In this document: positions 50,318-59,991 of the stretch, piece by piece
How the letters are laid out: every line of letters begins with the position of its first letter
Position numbering within the stretch: the stretch's first letter is position 1
Assembly (NCBI GenBank): GCA_024642775.1
Contig: JAHEAL010000001.1
Location: 70,130 to 134,129 of the forward strand
Direction of reading: 5' to 3'
Length of the DNA: 64,000 nucleotides
From: Nitrosomonadales bacterium
GTDB taxonomy: Bacteria; Pseudomonadota; Gammaproteobacteria; Burkholderiales; Methylophilaceae
Program-made: the position numbers and the translations under genes
Notes under the pieces: generated by a model
The model's input: only the letters and a program-made list of their open reading frames with translations
Told to the model about the DNA's origin: nothing
The model's database searches: none

Positions 50318-51502
50318 ATGGCCAACTTAAACAACGGAGTCGAATCAAATGTAACCCAAACACAACCACTATGGTTGCTTGCGGAAATTACTTATAGATG
50401 CCCCCTCCACTGTGCTTTTTGTTACAACCCCACGGATTATGCAGACTACACTAAAAATGAGTTATCTACCGATCAATGGATAAAAGTCTTAAGAGATGCT
50501 CGAAAAATGGGCGCACTTCAATTAGGAATATCTGGTGGCGAGCCACTTTTGAGAGATGATATTGAAGATATTGTCGTTGAAGCAAATAGTTTAGGTTATT
50601 ACTCCAACCTGATTACTTCTGGAGTAGGGCTTACTGAAAAAAGAATTGATGCATTTAAGGCAGGTGGTTTAGATCATATTCAGCTATCAATGCACGATAT
50701 TACCGAAGAGATATCAAATTTTGTTACCGACACATCCACATTTAAGCTTAAACAAAAAGTAGCGGCAATGATCAAGGACAGAGGTTACCCAATGGTCTTG
50801 AATGTGGTTATTCATCGTTACAATATAGGTCATATTAAAGAAATATTAGAGATGGCTGAGGCACTTGGTGCGGATTATGTTGAACTTGCAAATACCCAGT
50901 ATTATGGATGGTCGTTAATTAACAGAAATCAGTTAATGCCAACTAAAGAGCAAATTGATGAAGCTGAAAAAATTACCAATGAGTTTAGAGAGTATATTGG
51001 TAATAAAATGAAAATTTTCTTTGTCGTTCCTGATTATTATGCTGAAAGACCGAAGAAATGTATGAATGGTTGGGGTGAAGTATTTATGATTGTAACCGCA
51101 AATGGTGATGTACTTCCTTGCCATTCCGCAAGAGTCTTGCCAGATATGAATTTCCCAAATGTACAAAACAATAATTTAAATGAGATTTGGTATGACTCCT
51201 CATCATTTAATAAGTACCGGGGAGATGAATGGATGAAAGAGCCATGCAGATCTTGTTCCGAAAAAGAAAATGATTTAGGCGGTTGTCGTTGTCAGGCATT
51301 TTTACTATCTGGTGATGCAGAAGCAGCTGATCCAATCTGCACTAAATCGCCACATCGTCATTTGATTGATCAAGCACTAGAAGACTCAAAAAATGAAAAG
51401 CTACAAGCACAGCCAATTATCTTTAGGACGGATAAAAACTCGAAAGAGCTTATTAATGGTGAGCACAAGGATAGATTAAAAGATTTTAAAGCAATGCCAT
51501 AA
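50318..51502 (+). CDS. pqqE: PqqA peptide cyclase PqqE (radical SAM)
   Basis: Radical SAM/SPASM enzyme that crosslinks Glu and Tyr in PqqA. 394 aa. The SAM cluster motif is YRCPLHCAFCYNP (CxxxCxxC); ISGGEPLLRDD follows. The C-terminal SPASM region contributes cysteines in KKCMNGWGEVF, VLPCHSARVLP, CRSCSEKENDLGGCRCQAFLL and DPICTKS for auxiliary clusters. AAGGAC precedes the ATG. Confidence 0.97.
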   Translation: MANLNNGVESNVTQTQPLWLLAEITYRCPLHCAFCYNPTDYADYTKNELSTDQWIKVLRDARKMGALQLGISGGEPLLRDDIEDIVVEANSLGYYSNLITSGVGLTEKRIDAFKAGGLDHIQLSMHDITEEISNFVTDTSTFKLKQKVAAMIKDRGYPMVLNVVIHRYNIGHIKEILEMAEALGADYVELANTQYYGWSLINRNQLMPTKEQIDEAEKITNEFREYIGNKMKIFFVVPDYYAERPKKCMNGWGEVFMIVTANGDVLPCHSARVLPDMNFPNVQNNNLNEIWYDSSSFNKYRGDEWMKEPCRSCSEKENDLGGCRCQAFLLSGDAEAADPICTKSPHRHLIDQALEDSKNEKLQAQPIIFRTDKNSKELINGEHKDRLKDFKAMP

Positions 51503-51516
51503 CATTCCTTTATAAT
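51501..51516 (+). repeat. 16-nt motif, copy 2 (upstream of the MFS gene)
   Basis: AACATTCCTTTATAAT, one mismatch from the copy at 48312-48327. It overlaps the end of pqqE and ends in a perfect TATAAT only 6 nt before the transporter ATG. If it is a -10 box, the transporter mRNA would start at or next to the start codon (leaderless). Confidence 0.5.
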
Positions 51517-51522
51517 TCTTTA

Positions 51523-52716
51523 ATGCTTTTTATAAATCCCAGAATACTGATACTTGCATCATTAACGGCGCTTGCTCCTTTTGCAATTGATACTTATTTA
51601 CCAGCCTTTCACGTCATGGAAATAGATTTGAGTACTAATTCAAATTATATCCAACAAACCTTAACTTTTTACTTAATCCCTTACACATTCATGACAATCT
51701 TCCACGGTGCTATTTCGGATTCGATTGGAAGAATAAAGACCATTAAATATGGATTAACGCTTTTTATTATTGGATCAATTGGGTGCGCCTTATCAACATC
51801 AATAGAGATGTTATGGATTTCAAGAATACTTCAAGGTATGGGGGGTGGGGCTGGTAATGTAGTAGCACGCGCAATGGTAAGAGACCTTTACAGTGGGGCT
51901 ATGGCACAAAAAGTAATGGCAACTGTACAAATTATATTTGGGATCGCACCCGCAATTGCACCAATGGTAGGTGGACTTTTACTTAATTTTAACTGGCAAT
52001 CCATTTTTATCTTTTTGGTTATTTATTCTATTTTAATCACTTTTTTTTCAACGCGATTTTTACCAGAAACTGTTGATGAAAAAGATAGGCTTCCTTTTAA
52101 TATGCACTCCGTATTAACGCGATATAAAAATTTATTAATAGATAATAATTTTATTTTTTTAGTACTTGCGGTGTCATTTAATTTCTCAGCATTTTTTTTA
52201 TATGTTCTCGCTAGTCCAATTTTTCTTGTTGACCACCTTGGACTTAACTCATCACAATTTGGGTACTTATTTATTCCTACTGTAACGGGAATGATACTAG
52301 GTTCTTTTATATCAAAAAGAACAGCAGGAATTGTTAGCCCAGATAAATTGCTAAAATTTGCATACACATGGATGATTTTAATTGCATCAGTAAATGTATT
52401 TTTTTGTTATTTCTTTCAAAATATTTTATGGATAAATATAGGTTTTGTGGCGTTATATAATGTTGGAATGGCTTCTGCTATGCCGCTTATATCTATCAAA
52501 GCATTAGACTGTTTTCCAAAAGCAAGAGGAACTGCCGCTTCAGGACAAGCATTTAGCCAGATGTTTATTTCATCAATAGTTGCAGGAGTTGTTGTTCCTT
52601 TAGTGTGGGGATCTACATTCACCTTATCCTGCGCTATGTTATTTATTTTTTTACTAGGGTATTTTTCTATTACCAAAACTCAATCTTGGAATGATAATAA
52701 ATCATTCCTCAATTAG
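51523..52716 (+). CDS. Bcr/CflA-family MFS exporter
   Basis: A 397-aa major facilitator with about 12 membrane helices. The N terminus [14 protein letters not shown] and the motif [21 protein letters not shown] and [21 protein letters not shown] are those of the Bcr/CflA drug exporters (bicyclomycin, chloramphenicol). Physiological substrate unknown. It begins 20 bp after pqqE without a ribosome-binding site. The 3' end overlaps the convergent ferredoxin gene by 15 nt. Confidence 0.88.
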   Translation: MLFINPRILILASLTALAPFAIDTYLPAFHVMEIDLSTNSNYIQQTLTFYLIPYTFMTIFHGAISDSIGRIKTIKYGLTLFIIGSIGCALSTSIEMLWISRILQGMGGGAGNVVARAMVRDLYSGAMAQKVMATVQIIFGIAPAIAPMVGGLLLNFNWQSIFIFLVIYSILITFFSTRFLPETVDEKDRLPFNMHSVLTRYKNLLIDNNFIFLVLAVSFNFSAFFLYVLASPIFLVDHLGLNSSQFGYLFIPTVTGMILGSFISKRTAGIVSPDKLLKFAYTWMILIASVNVFFCYFFQNILWINIGFVALYNVGMASAMPLISIKALDCFPKARGTAASGQAFSQMFISSIVAGVVVPLVWGSTFTLSCAMLFIFLLGYFSITKTQSWNDNKSFLN

Positions 52717-53028
52717 TAACTCTCTTTTTCCCTCTTTACCATTAAAGCTGTCTGCATCAGGAAGAGGGTCTTTTCTTTCAGATAGTATTGGCCATACTTT
52801 AGCTAAGCGGGCATTAATTTCAATAAAATCTTGCTGATCCTCAGGAACATCATCCTCAGCAAAAATTGCTTCAGCAGGGCACTCAGCTACACATAAAGTA
52901 CAGTCAATACATTCTTCCGGATCGATAGCTAAAAAATTAGGCCCCTCCACAAAACAATCAACAGGACAAACATCTACACAATCTGTATATTTGCACTGAA
53001 TACAATTTTCTGTAACTACGTATGTCAT
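52702..53028 (-). CDS. fdxA: 7Fe-8S ferredoxin (FdxA type)
   Basis: A 108-aa ferredoxin of the Azotobacter FdI type. Cluster cysteines: [14 protein letters not shown] (the [3Fe-4S]-type arrangement) and [12 protein letters not shown] ([4Fe-4S]). The C-terminal extension ([18 protein letters not shown]) is typical. AAAGGA precedes the ATG. It is the last gene of the cys operon, 11 bp after cysN. Since CysI here is the type that takes electrons from ferredoxin and no flavoprotein CysJ is present, it may be the sulfite reductase donor; that link is inference. Confidence 0.93.
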   Translation of the reverse strand: MTYVVTENCIQCKYTDCVDVCPVDCFVEGPNFLAIDPEECIDCTLCVAECPAEAIFAEDDVPEDQQDFIEINARLAKVWPILSERKDPLPDADSFNGKEGKRELLIEE

Positions 53029-53039
53029 TTTTATTTCCT

Positions 53040-54323
53040 TTAAAAAATTTCGTTAATCATTCCTGCGCCAACAGTCTGATTTGAAGAGTCGTCAATAATA
53101 ACAAATGAACCGGTCTTTCGATTTTCAAAATAAACATCCGCCATAATTGGCTGAGCTAATTTAAAATTAATATTAGCAATATCATTTGTTTCTATTTGAC
53201 TTCCTTCTATTGACACTAAATTATTTATATCTATTTTATCAAATATTTTGGCAATTTTTGCTTTTGTAACTTTACTGGTATGCATAATCTTATAGGCCCT
53301 CGAAGGATTTAAACTATCTTCAGAAAGCCAACATACGGTCGCATTAAATTCCTTAGTTATTTTAGGGTTGGATTTATCTACGATCATATCCCCACGTGAA
53401 ATATCAATTTCATCATTTAAAAGTATGGATACAGATTGAGGGGTTTGTGCTGACTCGATAATTTCATTACCTATTCTTATTTCTTTGATAGTTGTTTTTT
53501 GATTACCTGGTAGACATAAAACTTCATCACCTTTATTTATTTTTCCAGATTCAATCCTTCCCATAAAACTTCTGAAATCATGCAAGTCATGATTTTCTGA
53601 GTCTCTAGGCCGACATACATATTGTATTGGAAATCTGAATGATTCATGGGTGTCTGTTGGGTTAGTATCACAGTTTTCAAGTACCTCTAATAATGTTTTA
53701 CCTTTAAACCAGGACATATTTTCTAATCTATCAACAACCATATCTCCATTGAGTGCAGATAATGGTATAAAATTAACTTCAAATTTACTTGTTTCGTTTA
53801 TCTGAATTGATTTAAAAAGATGCGTATATTGATCTTTAATGTTGTTAAACGTACCCTCATCATAGTTAACTAGATCCATTTTATTGATTGCGACAATGAA
53901 CTGTTTTATTCCTAACAACTTTGATATATAAGTGTGTCTTTTTGTCTGAGTTAAGATACCTCTTCTTGCATCAATTAATATTACAGCTACCTTTGCTGTT
54001 GAGGCAGCAGTAACCATATTCCTAGTGTATTGCTCATGGCCTGGTGAGTCAGCAATAATATACTTTCTATCTGGAGTATTGAAATAACGATAGGCTACAT
54101 CGATAGTAATTCCTTGTTCACGCTCGGCTTGAAGTCCATCAGTTAATAAGGATAGATCAACCGCATCCAAACCTCTTTTTTTAGAAGTTTTTTCTATCTG
54201 ATTAAGAGTGTCAGAAAGGATTGTTTTGGTATCATACAAAAGGCGACCAATTAACGTGCTTTTTCCATCATCGACACTCCCGCAGGTTATAAATCTTAAT
54301 AATGAGTCTGATTTGTTAGTCAT
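53040..54323 (-). CDS. cysN: Sulfate adenylyltransferase subunit 1 (GTPase)
   Basis: GTPase subunit that drives ATP sulfurylase. 427 aa, with EF-Tu-like domains: P-loop [29 protein letters not shown] and NKMDLV. The protein stops after the beta-barrel domains, so there is no fused APS kinase (CysC), consistent with reduction at the APS level. It overlaps cysD by 1 nt. Confidence 0.97.
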   Translation of the reverse strand: MTNKSDSLLRFITCGSVDDGKSTLIGRLLYDTKTILSDTLNQIEKTSKKRGLDAVDLSLLTDGLQAEREQGITIDVAYRYFNTPDRKYIIADSPGHEQYTRNMVTAASTAKVAVILIDARRGILTQTKRHTYISKLLGIKQFIVAINKMDLVNYDEGTFNNIKDQYTHLFKSIQINETSKFEVNFIPLSALNGDMVVDRLENMSWFKGKTLLEVLENCDTNPTDTHESFRFPIQYVCRPRDSENHDLHDFRSFMGRIESGKINKGDEVLCLPGNQKTTIKEIRIGNEIIESAQTPQSVSILLNDEIDISRGDMIVDKSNPKITKEFNATVCWLSEDSLNPSRAYKIMHTSKVTKAKIAKIFDKIDINNLVSIEGSQIETNDIANINFKLAQPIMADVYFENRKTGSFVIIDDSSNQTVGAGMINEIF

Positions 54324-55225
54324 TAAAAATACCCTTCTTTTTTTCTTTGTTCCATCGAGGCTTCTGACATTTGATCATCAAGTCGAGTAGCGCCTCTTTC
54401 TGAAATTCGTGTATCAGCTGTTTCAGCAATAATTTTTTTGACGGTATCGGCGTCACTTTCAACCGGAGCAGTGCATGTAATATCACCAACAGTCCTAAAT
54501 CTAACCATTATATTTTCTATTATCTCCTTTTCTCTTTGAGGAGTAACTGGTGTGACTGGAACTATCGCTCCATCTCTCCTGATAATGTCTCTTTTATGAG
54601 CAAAGTAGATAGATGGTAATTCAAGATTTTCTCTTTCAATGTATTGCCACACATCCATCTCAGTCCAGTTTGATATTGGAAATGCTCTTATATTTTCTCC
54701 TTTATGGGATAGGGCATTATATAAATCCCATAACTCTGGCCTTTGATTTTTTGGATCCCACTGGCCGAACTCGTCACGAAAGCTCATAATTCTTTCTTTT
54801 GCTCGTGCCTTTTCCTCATCTCTTCTTGCTCCGCCTATGCAACAATCAAATCCAAATTCATCAATTGCCTCCAAAAGTGTCACGGATTGATATTTATTTC
54901 TAGGCTCGAGTTCATAATTTAATCTAACTGTACCTCGCTCCATAGAATCTTCAACAGACCTTACTAACAGACGCTCACCCAGCTCACTTGTTTTTCTGTC
55001 TCGAAATTCTATAACTTCATCATAATTATGACCGGTATCAATATGCATTAATGGAAAAGGAAACTTTCCAGGACGAAAGGCTTTTTCCGCAATTCGAAGT
55101 AGACATAAAGAATCTTTTCCACCAGAAAACAATAAAACCGGATTACTACATTGCCCAGCAACCTCTCTCATAATATGAATGGCCTCTGCTTCAAGCCAAT
55201 CTAAGTGTGATATTTCATTTTGCAT
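54323..55225 (-). CDS. cysD: Sulfate adenylyltransferase subunit 2
   Basis: Catalytic subunit that makes APS from sulfate and ATP. 300 aa. PP-loop LLFSGGKDSLCLLRIAEKAF, HIDTGHNYDEVIEFRD, GGARRDEEKARAKERI and the C-terminal RISERGATRLDDQMSEASME are conserved. It abuts cysH with a 1-nt overlap. Confidence 0.97.
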   Translation of the reverse strand: MQNEISHLDWLEAEAIHIMREVAGQCSNPVLLFSGGKDSLCLLRIAEKAFRPGKFPFPLMHIDTGHNYDEVIEFRDRKTSELGERLLVRSVEDSMERGTVRLNYELEPRNKYQSVTLLEAIDEFGFDCCIGGARRDEEKARAKERIMSFRDEFGQWDPKNQRPELWDLYNALSHKGENIRAFPISNWTEMDVWQYIERENLELPSIYFAHKRDIIRRDGAIVPVTPVTPQREKEIIENIMVRFRTVGDITCTAPVESDADTVKKIIAETADTRISERGATRLDDQMSEASMEQRKKEGYF

Positions 55226-55959
55226 TAACTTTCCTTTTTATGAAGACCGCATTCTTTATTTTCTGCATTTTCCCACCACCATCTTCCGGCTCTTACATCC
55301 TCGCCAATCGATATGGGTCTTGTGCATGGAGCACAACCAATACTTGGATAGAATTGATCATGAAGAGTATTGTATGGAATATTGTGCATTTTTATATAAG
55401 CCCATATTTCATTTTCAGACCAGTTTATTAATGGACTTATCTTATCAATATTAAAGGCTGTATCTTTTTCGATTAGTTTGTTGTCGATACGAGTAATTGA
55501 CTGCTCTGAGCGTAGCCCGGTAATCCATGCATCATGTCCATTTAAAGCTTTCTTTAATGGTTCAATTTTACGTATTTTGCAACACTCTTTTCTCGATTCC
55601 AGTGAGTTGTAGAAATCATTTATACCCTTAGCATCCACATAGGTTTTAACTTGAGATGAATCCGGAAAAAAGATTTCTATTTTTTTTCTAAATTTAGAAT
55701 TCACAGATGCAATAAGGTCATATGTTTCTGGAGGTAGCCTTCCCGTATCTAAAGTAAAAATTTTAAACTCAAAATTATATTCATTAAGGATATAGTAAAT
55801 CACCATATCTTCAGCACCCATGCTCGAGGCAAAACATATTTTTTTATAACTTAGTTTTAATTTTTCAAAGAGGTTAACCGCGTCTTTTTCCTTTAAAAGG
55901 ATTGCCTTCTCCAATTCTGGAGTAATATTTATTTGTTCAATTTTCTTTAGATCAGCCAT
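55225..55959 (-). CDS. cysH: Phosphoadenylyl/adenylyl-sulfate reductase, APS type
   Basis: Reduces activated sulfate to sulfite. I start it at the ATG at 55959 (MADLKKIEQINIT, 244 aa), because GGAG lies about 10 nt upstream and this gives an 8-nt overlap (ATGGCTGA) with the upstream gene; a longer frame to 56022 would lie wholly inside that gene. The paired cysteines CC (ESRKECCKIRKIEPL) and CxxC (IGCAPCTRPI) bind a [4Fe-4S] cluster, marking an APS reductase rather than the E. coli PAPS type. This agrees with the absence of cysC. PP-loop region: CFASSMGAEDMVIYY. Confidence 0.95.
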   Translation of the reverse strand: MADLKKIEQINITPELEKAILLKEKDAVNLFEKLKLSYKKICFASSMGAEDMVIYYILNEYNFEFKIFTLDTGRLPPETYDLIASVNSKFRKKIEIFFPDSSQVKTYVDAKGINDFYNSLESRKECCKIRKIEPLKKALNGHDAWITGLRSEQSITRIDNKLIEKDTAFNIDKISPLINWSENEIWAYIKMHNIPYNTLHDQFYPSIGCAPCTRPISIGEDVRAGRWWWENAENKECGLHKKES

Positions 55960-56548
55960 TAAGATTTTTTCTCCAAGATGGTATTTCATCCAAAGTTGCT
56001 TGATAAGAATGGCTAAAGTCACTTAATCCTTTGATCGCCTCTTCTGCGGATCGACCTTCCTTAATTAAGAAGCTTGAAAAACCTGATCGGTCTAAAAAGA
56101 ATAGTTGATCTTTGAGAATGTCGCCTAAAGCTCGAAGATCATTCTTAAACTTTAGTTTTCGTCTGATAAGGTTACCCAGTGAATAAATTCTTCCGTCAGC
56201 AAATTTTTCTATATAAATACCAATGACTGAAAATTTATTTAAATCTAAATTTAAATTCGAAAGCCATTGAAAATCTTCATGAGAGTATAGCCATAATCCA
56301 ACTTCAGAATATTTTTTTTCTATTTCATCTTTCCTCAATAGATATAATTTAAGTGGCAATAAAATTTTGCTTACATCAGGTAATTTTATTTTATTTAAAT
56401 CATCATCCTCTGGGAAATTTTCCCCGGTTACTTTAAACATTACAACTTTACCAGCCTGTTTCTTTACTTCTTTTTGTTCGATTACTGGTAATAAAAACAC
56501 CCAATCATTATTAACAATTTTTTTATTTAAAATTAATTGATTACTCAT
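55952..56548 (-). CDS. DUF934 protein of the sulfite reductase operon
   Basis: A 198-aa protein of the DUF934 family, found next to cysI in many beta- and gammaproteobacteria. The conserved features are FADGRIYSLGNLIRRKLKF (the FxDGRxxS core) and LGDILKDQLFFLDRSGFSSF. No enzymatic motif is evident. It overlaps cysI by 4 nt and cysH by 8 nt, so it is tightly co-translated with both, which suggests a role as an accessory factor in sulfite or APS reduction. Function is not established. Confidence 0.88.
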   Translation of the reverse strand: MSNQLILNKKIVNNDWVFLLPVIEQKEVKKQAGKVVMFKVTGENFPEDDDLNKIKLPDVSKILLPLKLYLLRKDEIEKKYSEVGLWLYSHEDFQWLSNLNLDLNKFSVIGIYIEKFADGRIYSLGNLIRRKLKFKNDLRALGDILKDQLFFLDRSGFSSFLIKEGRSAEEAIKGLSDFSHSYQATLDEIPSWRKNLNG

Positions 56549-58200
56549 GCTTCTTCCTGGTAAATAATTTGTTTAAATGGATCAATACCGATTCTTGTGA
56601 AACAATCAATAAATAATTCTGAATCATCATTTCTAAGACTTAAGTATGTATCCAGAATTTTTTTAACAACACCTGGAACTTGTTCTTCAGAAAATGAGGG
56701 ACCAATAACTTTTCCTAAAGAGGCTTCATTTCCTTGTTGGCCCCCAAGAGTAATTTGATACCATTCAGAACCATCTTTATCTACCCCAAGAATTCCAATA
56801 TTTCCAACGTGATGATGCCCACAAGCATTCATACAACCTGAAATATTTAATGAGATACTTCCAAGATCATAAATATAATCATAGTCATCAAATAAATTTT
56901 CTATATTTTTTGCGATGGGAATACTTTTAGCATTTGCGAGACTACAAAAATCTCCGCCAGGGCAGCATATGATGTCTGTTACTAGTCCAATATTTGCTTC
57001 GGCTAAATTATTTGTGATTAGGGATTCGTAAAGTTCGTATATTTTAGTTTCTTTAACATCCGCCAATACTAAATTCTGTTCATGAGTGGATCTAATTTCA
57101 CCATATGAAAATTGATCAGCTAGGTCTGCTACCGCTCTCATTTGATTCGATAAGATATCTCCAGGAGCACTCTGATACTTACCTTTAAGAGATATAGTTA
57201 CAGATCGATAGCCTAATTGTTTATGAGGTCTTGTATTTCGCTTCAGCCAATTCACGAATGACTTATTATCGGAATATAAATTTTCAAGTTCTTGGCTTTC
57301 CAGTATTTCATAATCCGGAGATGTAAAAAATACTTTAACTCGCTTAATTTCATTATCATCGAGCATGTTTGGTGAAGCATTACCATTATCCCAGTCAGCT
57401 TCTACCTGCCTCTTGAAATCATTAATACCCAAAGATTTAACTAAAATTTTAATTCTCGCTTTATACATGTTATCTCTTCGCCCATATAGGTTATAAATAC
57501 GGATGATTGATTCACAATAAGAAAGCAAGTGTTTGATAGGAAGAAGCTCTTTCATTAATACTCCTATCATAGGCGTCCTCCCTAAGCCACCGCCAACATA
57601 GATATTTGCATAGAGATCTTGATTTTTTTCAATTAACTCCAGGCCGATATCATGAGTTTTAATTAGGGCACGATCGCTTTTTGAACCACTAATGGAGATT
57701 TTAAATTTTCTTGGGAGTAGAGCAAACTCTGGATGAAATGTACTCCACTGTCTCAAAATTTCAGCAATATACCTTGTGTCTATAACTTCATCAGGTGAGA
57801 CGCCTGCAAAGGGGTCTGTGGTTATATTTCTGATACAGTTTCCAGAAGTTTGGATCGCATGCATTTCTACATCAGCCAATTTTTTAAGTATTTTTGGGGT
57901 ATCTTCAAGTTTTGGCCAATTATATTGAATATTCTGTCTGGTACTAAAGTGTCCATAACCTCGATCAAAATCATCTGCTATGTCAGCAAGGGTTCTTAGT
58001 TGAACTGATGACAACAAACCATAGGGAATGGCTACTCTAAGCATGGGAGCATGTCTTTGAATATAAAGACCATTTTGCAATCTCAAGGGCCTGAATTCTT
58101 CATCAGTCAATTCTTTTTTAAGAAAGCGATTCAGCTGGTCTTGGTACTGAGCAACTCTTTCATTAACTATATTTTGGTCTATTTGGTTGTATTTATACAT
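56545..58200 (-). CDS. cysI: Sulfite reductase (siroheme, ferredoxin-type), CysI
   Basis: Reduces sulfite to sulfide. 551 aa with two ferredoxin-like half domains (residues about 1-135 and 320-400) and two siroheme domains. The siroheme-[4Fe-4S] cysteines are in ICCPGGDFC (C-x5-C) and SGCMNACGHHHVG (C-x3-C). FDRGYGHFSTRQNIQYNWP and SGNCIRNITTDPFAG are also typical. Sequence alone does not exclude nitrite as substrate, but the cys genes around it indicate sulfite. It overlaps the TauE gene by 8 nt. Confidence 0.94.
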   Translation of the reverse strand: MYKYNQIDQNIVNERVAQYQDQLNRFLKKELTDEEFRPLRLQNGLYIQRHAPMLRVAIPYGLLSSVQLRTLADIADDFDRGYGHFSTRQNIQYNWPKLEDTPKILKKLADVEMHAIQTSGNCIRNITTDPFAGVSPDEVIDTRYIAEILRQWSTFHPEFALLPRKFKISISGSKSDRALIKTHDIGLELIEKNQDLYANIYVGGGLGRTPMIGVLMKELLPIKHLLSYCESIIRIYNLYGRRDNMYKARIKILVKSLGINDFKRQVEADWDNGNASPNMLDDNEIKRVKVFFTSPDYEILESQELENLYSDNKSFVNWLKRNTRPHKQLGYRSVTISLKGKYQSAPGDILSNQMRAVADLADQFSYGEIRSTHEQNLVLADVKETKIYELYESLITNNLAEANIGLVTDIICCPGGDFCSLANAKSIPIAKNIENLFDDYDYIYDLGSISLNISGCMNACGHHHVGNIGILGVDKDGSEWYQITLGGQQGNEASLGKVIGPSFSEEQVPGVVKKILDTYLSLRNDDSELFIDCFTRIGIDPFKQIIYQEEA

Positions 58201-58969
58201 GTAGATTATTACCTATTAATTTAATTCCGATGCCTAACAAGATTATTACTAATAAAATCCGTACCCATTCGTCATTCGCTTTAGCATTTAATTTTGCTCC
58301 TAACCATACCCCTGGAATAGAGCCTAGAATTAGGTAAAGCAATAAACTAAAACTAACTGTACCAATTGCAGCATGTCCGATGCCGCTGATTAATGTTAAA
58401 GGAACAGCGTGAGCAATATCAGTACCAATTATCTTTTTTATTGATAAAGATGGATATATGAGCAAAAGCATAGTAACTCCAATTGCTCCAGCTCCAACTG
58501 AAGTTAAAGTAACAATAAAGCCCAATATTATACCTAAAACAATTGTGTATTTTTGTCTTTTAAAACTTGAAATATTAGGTCTTTTGAGAATTTTGGAGAT
58601 GATGAGTGGTTGAAAAAAAACAGCAAAAGAAGTGATAATCAGCGCTATACCTAGGAACAATTCAATAAAACTGGCCATTTGATTGTTATTTACAAGATTA
58701 TGGCTGAGAAAATAACTAGTTAAAAAAGATGCAGGAATACTTCCTAACATTAACTGCTTTACAATTGACCAATCTATATGGTTTTGTTTATGGTGGCCTA
58801 ATACGCCGAATGATTTAGTGATTGAGGCATACAAAAGATCAGTTCCAACAGCGATGGCAGCTGGAATCTTAAAAGCCATTATAAGAATAGGGGTCATGAG
58901 CGATCCGCCACCCACACCAGTGAGCCCAATTAAAATTCCAATAATAAATCCAGATAAAGTTAAAAGCAT
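58193..58969 (-). CDS. TauE/SafE family membrane transporter
   Basis: A 258-aa protein with about eight membrane helices, starting MLLTLSGFIIGILIGLTGVG and containing GGGSLMTPILIMAFKIP and a second repeat LTSVGAGAIGVTMLLLIYP, the TauE/SafE signature. Members move sulfite, sulfonates or other organosulfur anions. As the first gene of the cys operon it probably transports sulfate or sulfite; direction is not certain. It could replace a CysZ/CysP-type importer. Confidence 0.9.
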   Translation of the reverse strand: MLLTLSGFIIGILIGLTGVGGGSLMTPILIMAFKIPAAIAVGTDLLYASITKSFGVLGHHKQNHIDWSIVKQLMLGSIPASFLTSYFLSHNLVNNNQMASFIELFLGIALIITSFAVFFQPLIISKILKRPNISSFKRQKYTIVLGIILGFIVTLTSVGAGAIGVTMLLLIYPSLSIKKIIGTDIAHAVPLTLISGIGHAAIGTVSFSLLLYLILGSIPGVWLGAKLNAKANDEWVRILLVIILLGIGIKLIGNNLHV

Positions 58970-59058
58970 AAAATTTTTTAAAAAAAACAGCTTGAATAAT
59001 ATCAGAATTTATATATAAAATAATAATATTAATAACTAATAATATATAAAAAAGTTAT
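58970..59058. promoter_or_regulatory. Divergent cys operon / cysB regulatory region
   Basis: An 89-bp gap made almost entirely of A and T between the divergent TauE and cysB starts. LysR-type proteins normally bind such a region and control both directions. Many -10-like hexamers occur on both strands, so no promoter can be picked, and no ribosome-binding site is visible before cysB. Confidence 0.55.
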
Positions 59059-59991
59059 ATGAAATTACAGCAACTGAAATGTATCTATGAAATAGTTAAT
59101 TCTGAATTCAATGTTTCTAGGGCTGCTGAAAACCTTCATACCTCTCAGCCAGGTGTGAGTAAACAAGTACAGCTTCTAGAAGATGAAATAAAAATTAAGA
59201 TTTTTTCCAGAAATGGAAAGCGCTTGGTGGGATTAACAGAGCCTGGTAAGCATGTTTATGAGGCTGTAAAGGAAATTCTAAAAAAGGTTAAAAATATAAA
59301 ACACGTATCTGATAATTATTCTAAATCAAATAAAGCTACCTTCACTATCGCGACAACTCACACTCAAGCACGTTATAAGTTGCCAAAAGTCGTTGAGTGG
59401 TTTATGAAAAAGTACCCAGACATTAAGCTAAATATACACCAAGGAAACCCACTTCAGGTTACTCAGCAAGTTGAATCAGGAGAGGCAGATATTGGTATTG
59501 CGACTGAGTCTATAGGCTTAAACGATAAAATTTTTTCCATTCCATGTTATAACTGGAATCGAATTTTGATCACCCCTAAAAATCATGAACTTACTTCACA
59601 AATAGAACCAATTTCTTTGCAAGAGTTGTCAAAACATCCAGTAATTACTTACGATTATGCTTTTACAGGTAGTACGGGGGTTTCAAAAGCTTTCAAGCAG
59701 GCGCATATTTCCCCAAACATAGTTTTGACAGCTATTGATGCGGATGTAATAAAGACTTATGTAAAACTTAATCTAGGGATTGGTTTAGTTGCAGAAATGG
59801 CATACGATATTAATAAGGACAGTGATTTAAGTGAGATAGATGTTAGTCATTTATTTCCTGTGAGCACAACCCTGCTTGGCTTTAGAAAAGATTTGTTTGT
59901 TAGAACTTTTGTATTTGATTTTATACAAAAGTTTACAGGCCTGTCACCTGAAGCAATAAGTAAAAAATTGAAGGATAGATATGAAGTCTGA
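59059..59991 (+). CDS. cysB: CysB-family LysR transcriptional regulator
   Basis: LysR-type regulator of 310 aa controlling sulfur assimilation, with N-acetylserine or O-acetylserine as usual coinducer. The winged helix (residues 1-65) has SRAAENLHTSQPGVSKQVQ; the effector domain starts FTIATTHTQARYKLPKVVEWF, which is CysB/Cbl-specific, and includes NLGIGLVAEMAYD. Divergent placement from the cys operon supports the assignment. It overlaps fhs by 11 nt. Confidence 0.93.
   Translation: MKLQQLKCIYEIVNSEFNVSRAAENLHTSQPGVSKQVQLLEDEIKIKIFSRNGKRLVGLTEPGKHVYEAVKEILKKVKNIKHVSDNYSKSNKATFTIATTHTQARYKLPKVVEWFMKKYPDIKLNIHQGNPLQVTQQVESGEADIGIATESIGLNDKIFSIPCYNWNRILITPKNHELTSQIEPISLQELSKHPVITYDYAFTGSTGVSKAFKQAHISPNIVLTAIDADVIKTYVKLNLGIGLVAEMAYDINKDSDLSEIDVSHLFPVSTTLLGFRKDLFVRTFVFDFIQKFTGLSPEAISKKLKDRYEV

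Noticed and set aside
55179-55454. Plus-strand frames of 74-91 codons opposite cysH/cysD
   Set aside because: They lie antisense to intact, conserved genes, show no family signature and are explained as shadows.
55960-56022. Longer N terminus of cysH (21 extra residues)
   Set aside because: The extension lies entirely inside the upstream DUF934 gene; the later ATG has a GGAG site and gives the usual protein start.
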